A stretch of DNA of 64,000 bases, from positions 3,534,001 through 3,598,000 of the forward strand of contig NZ_CP025429.1 in NCBI RefSeq assembly GCF_002848345.1, written 5' to 3'. Both the position numbers and the translations under genes were made by a program. Shown piece after piece: positions 1-9,704 of this stretch (position 1 is its first letter; each line of letters begins with the position of its first letter). The notes below the pieces were generated by a model that saw only the letters and a list, made by a program, of their open reading frames with translations, searched no databases and was not told the origin of the DNA. The DNA is from Chromobacterium sp. ATCC 53434 (GTDB lineage: Bacteria > Pseudomonadota > Gammaproteobacteria > Burkholderiales > Chromobacteriaceae).

Positions 1-120
1 GGCAAGAGCCATTGCTTCACGCAGACTGACGATGCCAATCTGCTCACCTTCCTTACCAACCAGACGGATCTCGCGAGCGGTAATCTCGCCGTTGATCCGT
101 GCTTCGCGTTCCTGAGCTAT
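1..120 (-). CDS. infC: Translation initiation factor IF-3 (N-terminal fragment)
   Basis: IF-3 binds the 30S subunit and proofreads initiator tRNA and start codon. Only the first 40 codons lie in the window; the gene runs off the left edge. The translation begins [13 protein letters not shown], the conserved IF-3 N-terminus. There is no ATG, GTG or TTG start: an in-frame TAG overlaps the ribosome site, and the only usable codons after it are ATT (touching the AGGAG) and ATA at 118-120, which is 9 nt after AGGAG. I chose ATA. Rare start codons are a known autoregulatory feature of infC, since IF-3 discriminates against them. It lies 42 nt downstream of thrS on the same strand, the usual thrS-infC order. 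Confidence 0.9.
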   Translation of the reverse strand, partial: MAQEREARINGEITAREIRLVGKEGEQIGIVSLREAMALA

Positions 121-162
121 AGCTGAAATCTCCTAATAAATGTTTAGTTCGCCGCCGCCGGA

Positions 163-2064
163 TCAAGCCTCGGGCATCTCAGCCTTGAGGCGGGCCACGA
201 AGGCATCCAGCGTGAGCTGGCCCAGATCTTCGCCCCGGGCGCGCACGGCAACCAGTTCGTCCGCCTTTTCCTTGTCGCCGACGATGATCTGATACGGCAA
301 CTTTTGCAGACTGTGTTCGCGGATTTTATAGCCGATCTTCTCGTTTCTCAAGTCGAGCTCGACACGGAAGCCTTGTTTCTCAAGCGCTTTGGCAATGCCA
401 ACCGCATAATCAGCCTGTGCTTCGGTAATATTCATCACCACCATCTGCACCGGAGCCAGCCACAGCGGGAAGGCGCCGGCATGGTTTTCGATCAGAATGC
501 CGAGGAAGCGCTCCAGCGAGCCCAAGGCCGCGCGATGCAGCATTACCGGGCGTTTGCGGCTGTTGTCGTCGGCCACGTACTCGGCGTCCAGGCGCTCCGG
601 CAGCATCAGATCCAGTTGCAGCGTGCCGCACTGCCAGGAACGGCCCAGCGCGTCCTTGATGTGATATTCGATCTTCGGGCCGTAGAAGGCGCCCTCGCCC
701 GGCAACTCCTCCCATTCGACGCCGCAGGCGCGCAACGCGTCGCGCATGCCTTCCTCGGCCTTATCCCAGGTGGACTCTTCGCCGATGCGCTTTTCCGGAC
801 GCAAGGCCAGCTTGATCGACACCTTGTCGAAGCCGAAGCGCTCGTACACTTCCATCACCAGGCGGTGGAAAGCCGTAGCCTCCTGGTTGATCTGATCCTC
901 GGTACAGAAGATGTGGCCGTCGTCCTGCACGAAGCCGCGCACCCGCATGATGCCGTGCAGCGCGCCGGACGGCTCGTTGCGGTGGCAGGAGCCGAACTCG
1001 GCGTAGCGCAGCGGCAAATCGCGGTAGGAACGCAGGCCGCTGTTGAAGATCTGCACGTGACCCGGGCAGTTCATCGGCTTGACCGCGTAGTCGCGCTTCT
1101 CGGACTCGGTGATGAACATGTTCTCGCGATAGTTGGCGGCGTGGCCGGAACGCTCCCACAGATTGGCGTCCATCATCATCGGCGTGCGCACTTCCTGATA
1201 GCCCTCGCGGTTCAGCTTGGCGCGCATATACTGCTCGACGTTTTGCCACAGCTGCCAGCCTTTCGGGTGCCAGAACACCATGCCCGGCGCCTCGTCCTGC
1301 AGGTGGAACAGGTCCAGTTGCACGCCCAGCTTGCGGTGGTCGCGCTTCTCCGCCTCCTCCAGCATATAAAGGTAGGCGTCCAGGTCTTCCTTCTTGGCCC
1401 AGGCGGTGCCGTAGACGCGCTGCAGCATCTCGTTCTTGCTGTCGCCGCGCCAGTAGGCGCCGGCCACCTTCATCAGCTTGAACACCTTCAGCTTGCCGGT
1501 GGACGGCACGTGCGGGCCGCGGCACAGGTCGGTGAACTCGCCTTCGCGGTACAGGCTCAACACCTCGCCCTGCGGGATCGACGCGATGATCTCGGCCTTA
1601 TAAGCCTCGCCTATGCTCTTGAAGTAGGCGATGGCCTCGTCGCGCGGCAGCTCGTAGCGCTCGACCGGAATGTCCTTCTTCGCCAGCTCGGCCATTTTCT
1701 TCTCGATCGCCACCAGATCTTCCGGCGTGAACGGGCGCTTGTAGGCGAAATCGTAGTAGAAGCCGTTCTCGATCTCCGGCCCGATGGTCACCTGCGCCTC
1801 CGGGAACAGCTCCTTGACGGCGTAGGCCAGCAAGTGGGCGGTGGAGTGGCGGATGATGGACAGGCCGTCGGCGTCCTTGTCGGTGACGATGGCCAGATCG
1901 GCATTGCCGTCGATGCGGTAGCTGGTATCGACCAGCTTGCCGTCGACCCGGCCGGCCAGCGCGGCGCGCGCCAGGCCGGCGCCGATGGAGGCGGCGACTT
2001 CATGAACCGTTACCGGTTTGTCGAAAGAACGGACCGAGCCGTCCGGCAAGCGAATGTCTGGCAT
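163..2064 (-). CDS. thrS: Threonyl-tRNA synthetase
   Basis: Charges tRNA-Thr with threonine in the cytoplasm. The 633-residue product has the usual length. It starts with a TGS domain ([10 protein letters not shown]), then an editing domain with the H-x3-H pair in [10 protein letters not shown] and the CRGPH motif, the class II catalytic core (for example [38 protein letters not shown]), and a C-terminal anticodon-binding domain ([13 protein letters not shown]). The frame is open for 34 more codons upstream, but family alignment supports the ATG at 2064. Those extra codons would run into the terminator hairpin of the upstream tRNA gene. infC follows after 42 nt, so the two are probably cotranscribed. 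Confidence 0.97.
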   Translation of the reverse strand: MPDIRLPDGSVRSFDKPVTVHEVAASIGAGLARAALAGRVDGKLVDTSYRIDGNADLAIVTDKDADGLSIIRHSTAHLLAYAVKELFPEAQVTIGPEIENGFYYDFAYKRPFTPEDLVAIEKKMAELAKKDIPVERYELPRDEAIAYFKSIGEAYKAEIIASIPQGEVLSLYREGEFTDLCRGPHVPSTGKLKVFKLMKVAGAYWRGDSKNEMLQRVYGTAWAKKEDLDAYLYMLEEAEKRDHRKLGVQLDLFHLQDEAPGMVFWHPKGWQLWQNVEQYMRAKLNREGYQEVRTPMMMDANLWERSGHAANYRENMFITESEKRDYAVKPMNCPGHVQIFNSGLRSYRDLPLRYAEFGSCHRNEPSGALHGIMRVRGFVQDDGHIFCTEDQINQEATAFHRLVMEVYERFGFDKVSIKLALRPEKRIGEESTWDKAEEGMRDALRACGVEWEELPGEGAFYGPKIEYHIKDALGRSWQCGTLQLDLMLPERLDAEYVADDNSRKRPVMLHRAALGSLERFLGILIENHAGAFPLWLAPVQMVVMNITEAQADYAVGIAKALEKQGFRVELDLRNEKIGYKIREHSLQKLPYQIIVGDKEKADELVAVRARGEDLGQLTLDAFVARLKAEMPEA

Positions 2065-2120
2065 GTCAACTCCAACGAGGGCGTGAGGTTTTCTGTGATC
2101 GAGTCTAAAGCAAAAGGACA

Positions 2121-2152
2121 AAAAAAAAGTGCGGCCTGAGCCGCACTTCTTT
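2121..2152 (-). terminator. Hairpin terminator after tRNA-Val, also usable on the other strand
   Basis: A 7-bp GC-rich stem (2129-2135 with 2140-2146, loop of 4) is followed on the minus strand by nine T residues and on the plus strand by TTCTTTTT. It lies between tRNA-Val and thrS, so on the minus strand it ends the tRNA transcript or acts in the thrS leader. Confidence 0.75.
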
Positions 2153-2246
2153 TTCGCATGGTACAACCCGCAAGGCTCAGCTTTCGTGAGTATTTTGGGT
2201 TGTGGTAGTTCGCAAGACTTTCATCTGAAACTCCATGCATTTAATT

Positions 2247-2323
2247 TGGTAGGCACGATTGGATTCGAACCAACGACCCCCACCATGTCAAGGTGGTGCT
2301 CTAACCAACTGAGCTACGTGCCT
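2247..2323 (-). tRNA. tRNA-Val(GAC)
   Basis: The 77-nt cloverleaf has acceptor stem AGGCACG pairing with CGTGCCT, discriminator A and an encoded CCA. The anticodon loop is TTGACAT between CCACC and GGTGG, giving anticodon GAC. The T-loop GTTCGAATC is present. A good sigma-70 promoter lies just upstream and a hairpin terminator downstream, so it appears to be a single-gene unit. Confidence 0.96.
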
Positions 2324-2338
2324 GTCGTCGAGGAATGC

Positions 2339-2367
2339 ATAGTAAAAGAGCTGCCCTATTTTGGCAA
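2339..2367 (-). promoter_or_regulatory. Sigma-70 promoter of tRNA-Val
   Basis: On the minus strand, TTGCCA and TACTAT are separated by 17 nt, ending about 15 nt before the mature tRNA 5' end at 2323. Spacing and position fit a stable-RNA promoter. Confidence 0.7.
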
Positions 2368-2432
2368 GCACTTTTTTGCATCCCCGACGCAGGCCGCGTG
2401 CTTGCTGTATACTAGCGGACTGATTTTGCTAA

Positions 2433-3575
<1,143 letters not shown>

Positions 3576-3638
3576 TCGGGCCGGGCGGGGAACTGCGGCA
3601 CGCCGCCGCCGGTCCCAAGCCCTTGCCGCGCTCCATGG

Positions 3639-3667
3639 TTGGAAAAGATATGGAGCATGGCTACAAT
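3639..3667 (+). promoter_or_regulatory. Sigma-70 promoter of yajC-secD-secF
   Basis: TTGGAA and TACAAT are separated by exactly 17 nt, about 45 nt upstream of the yajC start. The inverted pair GCTCCAT (3630-3636) and ATGGAGC (3650-3656) overlaps the -35 and spacer. Confidence 0.75.
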
Positions 3668-3713
3668 GCCCTGTTCGAACTTGAAGTCATAACGAAATTT
3701 AGGAGTTTCCCTG

Positions 3714-4040
3714 ATGTCCTTCATTACTCCCGCCTTCGCCTCCGGCGGCGCAGCTCCCGCAGGTTTCGATCTGATGAGCTTCCTGCCGATGATCGTGATC
3801 TTCGTGCTGTTCTGGTTCCTGATGGTGCGTCCGCAGCAGAAGCGCATGAAGGAAACCCAGAAGATGCTGTCCGAGCTGCAGAAGGGCGACGAAGTGGTCA
3901 CCCAGGGCGGCATCGTCGGCCGCGTGGCCAAGACCAGCGAACAATACCTGACGCTGGAAATCGCCGACAACGTGGAAATCCACGTTCAGCGCTCGGCGGT
4001 CAGCGCCAAGCTGGAAAAGGGCACGCTGAAGTCCCTGTAA
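3714..4040 (+). CDS. yajC: Sec translocon accessory subunit YajC
   Basis: Small inner-membrane protein of the SecDF-YajC complex that assists SecYEG export. The 108 residues hold one transmembrane helix (about residues 20-40, MIVIFVLFWFLMVRPQQ) followed by a basic cytoplasmic domain. The V-R-P-Q-Q-K-R motif and GDEVVTQGGIVGRV are diagnostic. AGGAG lies 8 nt before the ATG. It is first in the yajC-secD-secF operon, 67 nt ahead of secD. Confidence 0.97.
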   Translation: MSFITPAFASGGAAPAGFDLMSFLPMIVIFVLFWFLMVRPQQKRMKETQKMLSELQKGDEVVTQGGIVGRVAKTSEQYLTLEIADNVEIHVQRSAVSAKLEKGTLKSL

Positions 4041-4107
4041 TGCAAGCTGCGGCCGCCCCGACTCGTTTCGCCGGCGGCCTGTTCATTTCCCTATCCAGAA
4101 CTAGAAC

Positions 4108-5955
4108 ATGAACCGCTTCCCTCTCTGGAAATACCTCGTCATCGTGGTGGCGCTGATTCTGTCGGCGATCTACACGCTGCCCAACTTCTACGGCGAGACG
4201 CCGGCGGTGCAGGTCTCCAGCTCGCGCCAATCGATCCCGGTCGATACCGCCGTGATGGCGCGCGTGGAAGATGCCCTGAAGGCGCAGAACCTGAATCCCG
4301 ACGGCGTGTTCCTCGAGAACAACAGCCTGAAGGTCCGCTTCAAGGACACCGACACCCAGCTGAAGGCGCGCGACGCCATCCAGCACGCGCTCGGCGACAA
4401 CTACATCATCGCGCTGAACCTGCTGCCGGCCTCCCCCGCCTGGCTGTCCTCGCTGCACGCCAACCCGATGTTCCTCGGCCTCGACCTGCGCGGCGGCGTG
4501 CACTTCCTGCTGGAAGTGGACATGAAGGCCGCCATCGACAAGGCGATGGAGCGCTACGCCGGCGACCTGCGCCGCGAGCTGAAGAACAAGCAGGTGCGCT
4601 ACGGCGACATCAAGCGCGTCGGCAATACGCTGCAAGTGCAACTGCGCGACGCCGACACGCTGAAATCGGCGCAGGACGTGGCCTACCGCTCGCTGCCGAC
4701 GCTGGCCGTCCGCACCGACGACGTCTCGAACAAGCTGCTGCTGACGCTGAAGCCTGAAGAGATCACCAAGATCCAGAACGACGCCGTCAAGCAGAACATC
4801 ACCACGCTGCACAACCGCGTCAACGAGCTGGGCACCACCGAGCCCATCATCCAGCAGGCCGGTCCGAACCGCATCGTGGTGCAGCTGCCCGGCATCCAGG
4901 ACACCGCCCGCGCCAAGGACATCATCGGCCGCACCGCCACGCTGGAAGTGCACATGGTCGAGGACGACCAGGGCAAGGTGGCCGAGGCCCAGGCCGGCAA
5001 CGTGCCGGCGGGCTACGAACTGTTGGACGAAGTCACCTCGCGCGGCAGCGGCAAGATCCTGCTGAAGAACGACGTGGAGCTGACCGGCGACAATATCAAC
5101 GACGCCCAACCGAGCTTCGACCAGTTCGGCGCGCCCGCCGTCAGCATCAATCTGGACAGCACCGGCGCCGCCATCTTCCGTCAGCTGACCGCCGAAAACG
5201 TCGGCAAGCGCATGGCGATGGTGCTGGTGGAGAAGGGCCGCAAGGAAGTCGTCACCGCCCCGGTGATCCGCACCGAGATCGGCGGCGGCCGCGTCGAAAT
5301 CTCCGGCAGCATGAACGCCGCCGAGGCCAACGACACCGCCCTGCTGCTGCGCGCGGGCTCCCTGGCCGCACCGATGAACATCATCGAGGAGCGCACCATC
5401 GGCCCGAGCCTGGGCAAGGAGAACATCGAGAAGGGCTTCCACGCCACGCTGTGGGGTTTCGCCGCCATCGTCGTCTTCATGGTGCTCTACTACGGCCTGT
5501 TCGGCGTGTTCTCCGGCCTGTCGCTGGCGATCAACGTCTTCCTGCTGGTGGCCATCCTGTCGATGCTGCAGGCCACGCTGACCCTGCCCGGCATCGCCGC
5601 CATCGCGCTGGCGCTGGGCATGGCCATCGACGCCAACGTGCTGATCAACGAGCGCATCCGCGAGGAGCTGCGCAACGGCTTGCCGCCGCACTCGGCGATC
5701 CAGGCCGGCTACGGCCACGCCTGGGCCACCATCCTGGACTCCAACGTCACCACGCTGATCGCCGGCCTGGCGCTGATGATCTTCGGCACCGGTCCGGTGC
5801 GCGGCTTCGCCATCGTTCACTGCCTGGGCATCCTGACCTCGATGTTCTCGGCGGTGCTGGTGTCGCGCGGCCTGGTGAACCTGTGGTACGGCCGCCGCCG
5901 CAAACTGACCTCGCTGGCCATCGGCCAGGTGTGGAAACCGGAAAACAAGGGCTAA
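4108..5955 (+). CDS. secD: Protein translocase subunit SecD
   Basis: Inner-membrane RND-family subunit that uses proton-motive force to pull exported proteins through the Sec channel. The 615 residues have an N-terminal transmembrane helix (about 7-25), a large periplasmic P1 region opening with the GLDLRGG motif, and five C-terminal membrane helices starting with the stretch around LWGFAAIVVFMVLYYGLFG. AMAIDANVLINERIREE carries the conserved charged residues of the membrane domain. Length is normal (E. coli 615). secF starts 4 nt after the stop, so translation is probably coupled. Confidence 0.97.
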   Translation: MNRFPLWKYLVIVVALILSAIYTLPNFYGETPAVQVSSSRQSIPVDTAVMARVEDALKAQNLNPDGVFLENNSLKVRFKDTDTQLKARDAIQHALGDNYIIALNLLPASPAWLSSLHANPMFLGLDLRGGVHFLLEVDMKAAIDKAMERYAGDLRRELKNKQVRYGDIKRVGNTLQVQLRDADTLKSAQDVAYRSLPTLAVRTDDVSNKLLLTLKPEEITKIQNDAVKQNITTLHNRVNELGTTEPIIQQAGPNRIVVQLPGIQDTARAKDIIGRTATLEVHMVEDDQGKVAEAQAGNVPAGYELLDEVTSRGSGKILLKNDVELTGDNINDAQPSFDQFGAPAVSINLDSTGAAIFRQLTAENVGKRMAMVLVEKGRKEVVTAPVIRTEIGGGRVEISGSMNAAEANDTALLLRAGSLAAPMNIIEERTIGPSLGKENIEKGFHATLWGFAAIVVFMVLYYGLFGVFSGLSLAINVFLLVAILSMLQATLTLPGIAAIALALGMAIDANVLINERIREELRNGLPPHSAIQAGYGHAWATILDSNVTTLIAGLALMIFGTGPVRGFAIVHCLGILTSMFSAVLVSRGLVNLWYGRRRKLTSLAIGQVWKPENKG

Positions 5956-5959
5956 AGCA

Positions 5960-6895
5960 ATGGAGCTTTTCCGCATCAAACGGGACATCCCGTTCATGAG
6001 TTACGGCCGGCTCACCACGGCGATCTCGCTGGTGACCTTCGTGCTGGCCGTGTTCTTCCTGGCCACCCGCGGCCTGAACTTCAGCGTGGAGTTCACCGGC
6101 GGCACCGTGCTGGAAGTGCAGTACCAGCAATCGGCCGACCTGGACAAGATCCGCGACCGCGTGGACGGCTTGAAGCTGGGCGAGGCCACGGTGCAGAACC
6201 TGGGCACCAGCCGCGACGTGATGATCCGCCTGCCGAACAAGCCGGGCACCAGCTCGGCCCAGCTGTCGGACAAGGTGATGGGCGCGCTGAAGGGCGACAA
6301 CGCCGACGTGCAGCTGCGCAAGGTGGACTTCGTCGGCCCCAGCGTCGGCGCCGAACTGGTGTCCAGCGGCCTGACCGCGGTCATCCTGGTCTGCCTGGGC
6401 ATCATGCTCTACCTGGCGCTGCGCTTCGAATGGCGCTTCGCCATCGCCGCCATCATCGCCAACATGCACGACGTGGTGATCATCCTCGGCTGCTTCGCCT
6501 TCTTCCGCTGGGAATTCTCGCTGACGGTGCTGGCCGGCATCCTGGCGGTGCTCGGCTACTCGGTCAACGAGTCGGTGGTGGTGTTCGACCGGATCCGCGA
6601 AAACTTCCGCAAGCCCGGCATGCGCGGCCACGCGGTGGCGTCGGTGATAGACAACGCCATCACCTCGACGATGAGCCGCACCATCATCACCCACTTCTCC
6701 ACCGAGATGATGGTGGTGTCGATGCTGGTGTTCGGCGGTCCGGCGCTGCACGGCTTCGCGATGGCGCTGACCATAGGCATCATGTTCGGCATCTACTCGT
6801 CGGTGCTGGTGGCCAGCCCGATCGCGCTGTGGCTGGGCGTGACCCGCGAGCACATGATCAAACCGGTGAAACCGAAAGAGGAAGCGGTGGTCTGA
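5960..6895 (+). CDS. secF: Protein translocase subunit SecF
   Basis: Partner of SecD in the inner membrane. The 311 residues show the N-terminal helix (about 18-36), the periplasmic GLNFSVEFTGG motif equivalent to the SecD D1 motif, and five C-terminal helices with YSVNESVVVFDRIREN and the NAITSTMSRTIITH stretch. Length matches the family. A strong hairpin terminator follows at 6916-6943, closing the operon. Confidence 0.97.
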   Translation: MELFRIKRDIPFMSYGRLTTAISLVTFVLAVFFLATRGLNFSVEFTGGTVLEVQYQQSADLDKIRDRVDGLKLGEATVQNLGTSRDVMIRLPNKPGTSSAQLSDKVMGALKGDNADVQLRKVDFVGPSVGAELVSSGLTAVILVCLGIMLYLALRFEWRFAIAAIIANMHDVVIILGCFAFFRWEFSLTVLAGILAVLGYSVNESVVVFDRIRENFRKPGMRGHAVASVIDNAITSTMSRTIITHFSTEMMVVSMLVFGGPALHGFAMALTIGIMFGIYSSVLVASPIALWLGVTREHMIKPVKPKEEAVV

Positions 6896-6915
6896 TCCGC
6901 TGCTCCCGCTGAATC

Positions 6916-6943
6916 ACTGGCCGGCTCGTCCGGCCAGTTTTTT
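6916..6943 (+). terminator. Rho-independent terminator of yajC-secD-secF
   Basis: A 9-bp stem (6916-6924 with 6930-6938, loop of 5) is followed by six T residues, 20 nt after the secF stop. Confidence 0.9.
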
Positions 6944-6978
6944 GTTTCGCCCACCCCGCAACACGCACTGGAACCCTC

Positions 6979-7623
6979 ATGGAAGTCCTGACATTCCTGA
7001 TCGATTTCATCCTGCACATCGACACCCACCTGGCGCAGCTGGTGGCCAACTACGGCCCGTGGATCTACGCCATCCTGTTCCTGATCATCTTCTGCGAGAC
7101 CGGGCTGGTGGTGACGCCGTTCCTGCCCGGCGATTCGCTGCTGTTCGTCGCCGGCGCGCTGGCCGCCATGGGCAAGATGGACGTGCACACGCTGACCGCC
7201 ACGCTGATCGTCGCCGGCATTCTTGGCAACACCGCCAATTACACGATAGGCCGCTACCTGGGCAAGGCGCTGCTGCAGCGCTACCCGCGGCTGATCAAAC
7301 AGCAGTATCTGGACAAGACCCACGCCTTCTTCGCGCGCCACGGCGGCAAGACCATCATCTTCACCCGCTTCGCGCCGATACTGCGCACCTTCGCGCCGTT
7401 CGTCGCCGGCATCGGCGCGATGGGCTATCGCCAGTTCACCATCTACAACGTGCTCGGCGCCGTGATCTGGGTGGCCAGCTTCGTCTACGCCGGCTACTTC
7501 TTCGGCAACCTGCCCTTCGTGCGCAAGAATCTGGAGCTGCTGGTCCTCGGCATCATCGTCGTGTCCTTCCTGCCGGCCATCATCGAGTTCCTGCGCCACA
7601 AGCGCGCGGCCGCCCGGCAGTAA
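6979..7623 (+). CDS. DedA/SNARE-associated family membrane protein
   Basis: DedA proteins are polytopic inner-membrane proteins; some act as flippases for undecaprenyl phosphate or phosphatidylethanolamine. The 214-residue product has about five hydrophobic segments. The re-entrant motifs are visible: [19 protein letters not shown] (residues about 45-60) and [17 protein letters not shown] (about 131-147) with its conserved arginines. The ATG at 6979 is the first in frame. It sits alone between two terminators. Which DedA subgroup and substrate cannot be told from sequence alone. Interestingly uppP, the undecaprenyl diphosphatase, lies 14 kb away. Confidence 0.9.
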   Translation: MEVLTFLIDFILHIDTHLAQLVANYGPWIYAILFLIIFCETGLVVTPFLPGDSLLFVAGALAAMGKMDVHTLTATLIVAGILGNTANYTIGRYLGKALLQRYPRLIKQQYLDKTHAFFARHGGKTIIFTRFAPILRTFAPFVAGIGAMGYRQFTIYNVLGAVIWVASFVYAGYFFGNLPFVRKNLELLVLGIIVVSFLPAIIEFLRHKRAAARQ

Positions 7624-7640
7624 ACCGTAGTAAAATCGAC

Positions 7641-7670
7641 AGGGCCGCCATCGCGGCCTTGTTTGTTTTC
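7641..7670 (+). terminator. Probable terminator after the DedA gene
   Basis: The stem GGCCGC (7643-7648) pairs with GCGGCC (7653-7658), extended by a G-T and an A-T pair, then runs into a T-rich tract (TTGTTTGTTTT). It ends just before mutL. Confidence 0.65.
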
Positions 7671-7692
7671 AGCCCTGATAATCGCGCCGCCC

Positions 7693-9591
7693 ATGACACG
7701 CATCCAACGCCTGCCCGACCACCTCGTCAACCAGATCGCCGCCGGCGAAGTGGTGGAACGCCCCGCCTCCGCGCTGAAGGAAATGCTGGAAAACAGCCTG
7801 GACGCCGGCTCGACGCGAATCAGCGTCGACCTGGCCCAGGGCGGCATCAAATTGATACGCGTCACCGACAACGGCGCCGGCATCGCCGCCGACGACCTGC
7901 CGCTGGCGCTGGACCGCCACGCCACCAGCAAGATCGCCTCGCTGGACGATCTGGAATCGGTGTCCACGCTGGGCTTCCGCGGCGAGGGCCTGGCCAGCGT
8001 GGCGTCCGTTTCGCGGCTGACCCTGGTCAGCCGGCCGCACGACGCAGACCACGCCCATCAGATCATCGCGATAGACGGCACGCTGCACCCGGTGGAGCCG
8101 GCCGCCCACCCGCACGGCACCAGCGTCGAAGTAGTGGACCTGTATTTCAACACGCCGGCGCGGCGCAAATTCCTGAAGAGCGAGAACACCGAATACGCGC
8201 ACTGCGCGGCGACCTTCGAGCGCATCGCGCTGGCGCACCCGGACGTGGAATTCCTGCTGCGCCACAACGGCAAGGTGGCGTGGCGACTGCCGGCGCAAAG
8301 CGCCGAGGACCGCGTGGCCGCGCTGTTGGGCAAGGACTTCATCGCCGCGGCCATCCCGCTGGACAGCCAGGCCGGCCCGCTGACGCTGAGCGGCTTCGTC
8401 GCCTCGCCCACCTATTCCAAGGCCAGCCGCGACGCCCAGTACTTCTACGTCAACGGCCGCTTCGTCCGCGACAAGACCGCCCAGCACGCGCTGCGCCAGG
8501 CCTATCGCGACGTGTTGCACCACGACCGCCACCCGGCCTACGCGCTGTTCTTCCAGCTTGAACCGTCCGGCGTGGACGTCAACGTCCACCCGACCAAGAT
8601 CGAGGTGCGCTTCCGCGAAAGCCAGGCGGTGCACCAATTCCTGTTCCACAGCGTGCACAAGGCGCTGGCCGGCACCAGCGCCGGCGCCGCGCCGACGGTG
8701 CAGGTGGAGGGAAGCGAGCCGGCCGCGCCCCAGCTGCCGCGCGGCGAATCGGCGCCGCTGTTCGGCGGCCAGGCGGCCTCCCCCGCCCCGTCGTCCGGCG
8801 CGCCGGCCCCGCAACCGTTCCGCTATCAGCAGCAGTCCATCCCGCTGAGCGTCGCGCGCGAGGCGACCGGCATCTACGACAAGATGTTCGGCGGCCTGCG
8901 CGAAGAAGAACGGGCCTTGAACGCCGCCGAAGCGGCGATGCCCGCCCCGGCCGCGTCGCTGCCGCATCCTGCGGTGCTGGCGATTCCGACGCACGACGAG
9001 AACGGCATCCCGCCGCTGGGCTTCGCGCTGGCGCAACTGCACGGCGTCTACATCCTCAGCCAGTGCGCCGAGGGGCTGATCCTGGTCGACATGCACGCCG
9101 CCCACGAGCGCATCGTCTACGAACGGCTGAAAAACGCGCTGGAGGCCGATTCCATCCCCTTGCAGCCGCTGCTGCTGCCGGTGTCGTTCGCCGCCGACCG
9201 GATGGAAGTGGCCACCGCCCACGAGCACGGCAACGAGATGAAGAAGCTGGGCGTCGAACTGGCGCCGCTGTCGCCGACGCAGATCGCCGTGCGCGGCGTG
9301 CCGGTGTGGCTGAAGGACGGCGACCCGGTCGACCTGGCGCGCGCGGTGCTGAAAGACGTGCGCGAGTTCGGCCTGACCCAGGTGATGACCGAGCGCCGCA
9401 ACGAACTGCTGGCGACGATGGCCTGCCACGGTGCGGTGCGCGCCAACCGCCAGCTGACGCTGCCGGAAATGAACGCGCTGCTGCGCGACATGGAAGTGAC
9501 CGAGCGCTCCGGCCAGTGCAACCACGGCCGCCCGACCTGGAGCCGGCTGACGATGCGCGACCTCGACAAGCTGTTCATGCGCGGACAGTAA
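7693..9591 (+). CDS. mutL: DNA mismatch repair protein MutL
   Basis: Couples mismatch recognition by MutS to strand incision. The 632-residue product has the GHKL ATPase domain first (VVERPASALKEMLENSLDAG, then TDNGAGI and GFRGEGLASVASVS), a Pro/Ala-rich linker at about residues 335-440, and a dimerisation domain. The C-terminal domain carries D-M-H-A-A-H-E-R-I-V-Y-E, which fits the metal-dependent endonuclease motif D-x-H-A-x2-E-x4-E, plus A-C-H-G-A-V-R-A and C-N-H-G-R-P-T. E. coli MutL lacks that motif. The frame is open 10 codons further up, but family alignment favours the ATG at 7693 (MTRIQRLP). Confidence 0.96.
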   Translation: MTRIQRLPDHLVNQIAAGEVVERPASALKEMLENSLDAGSTRISVDLAQGGIKLIRVTDNGAGIAADDLPLALDRHATSKIASLDDLESVSTLGFRGEGLASVASVSRLTLVSRPHDADHAHQIIAIDGTLHPVEPAAHPHGTSVEVVDLYFNTPARRKFLKSENTEYAHCAATFERIALAHPDVEFLLRHNGKVAWRLPAQSAEDRVAALLGKDFIAAAIPLDSQAGPLTLSGFVASPTYSKASRDAQYFYVNGRFVRDKTAQHALRQAYRDVLHHDRHPAYALFFQLEPSGVDVNVHPTKIEVRFRESQAVHQFLFHSVHKALAGTSAGAAPTVQVEGSEPAAPQLPRGESAPLFGGQAASPAPSSGAPAPQPFRYQQQSIPLSVAREATGIYDKMFGGLREEERALNAAEAAMPAPAASLPHPAVLAIPTHDENGIPPLGFALAQLHGVYILSQCAEGLILVDMHAAHERIVYERLKNALEADSIPLQPLLLPVSFAADRMEVATAHEHGNEMKKLGVELAPLSPTQIAVRGVPVWLKDGDPVDLARAVLKDVREFGLTQVMTERRNELLATMACHGAVRANRQLTLPEMNALLRDMEVTERSGQCNHGRPTWSRLTMRDLDKLFMRGQ

Positions 9592-9598
9592 CGCTGCG

Positions 9599-9619
9599 TG
9601 GCCGGCGCTGGCGCCGGCC
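9599..9619 (+). terminator. GC-rich hairpin after mutL
   Basis: GGCCGGCG (9600-9607) pairs with CGCCGGCC (9612-9619) around a 4-nt loop, 8 nt after the mutL stop. There is no T tract, so it may be a weak or Rho-assisted terminator or only an RNA 3'-end structure. Confidence 0.4.
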
Positions 9620-9704
9620 GTTCACATCCGCCTCCCCCATCCGTCCCCAAGCTAGACGCCACGCATCGGCGCCGGCTCGCCTGCCAGCCAGGAGGAAGGG
9701 ACGC

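Noticed and set aside
304..2139. A 611-codon plus-strand frame opposite thrS
   Set aside because: Shadow of thrS, rich in Leu/Val/His/Gln with no recognisable domain.
4000..5997. A 665-codon minus-strand frame opposite secD
   Set aside because: It is the shadow of secD, with His/Gln/Arg/Val-rich composition and no motifs.
7669..9525. A 618-codon minus-strand frame opposite mutL
   Set aside because: It is the shadow of mutL; the real gene is on the other strand with full domain structure.
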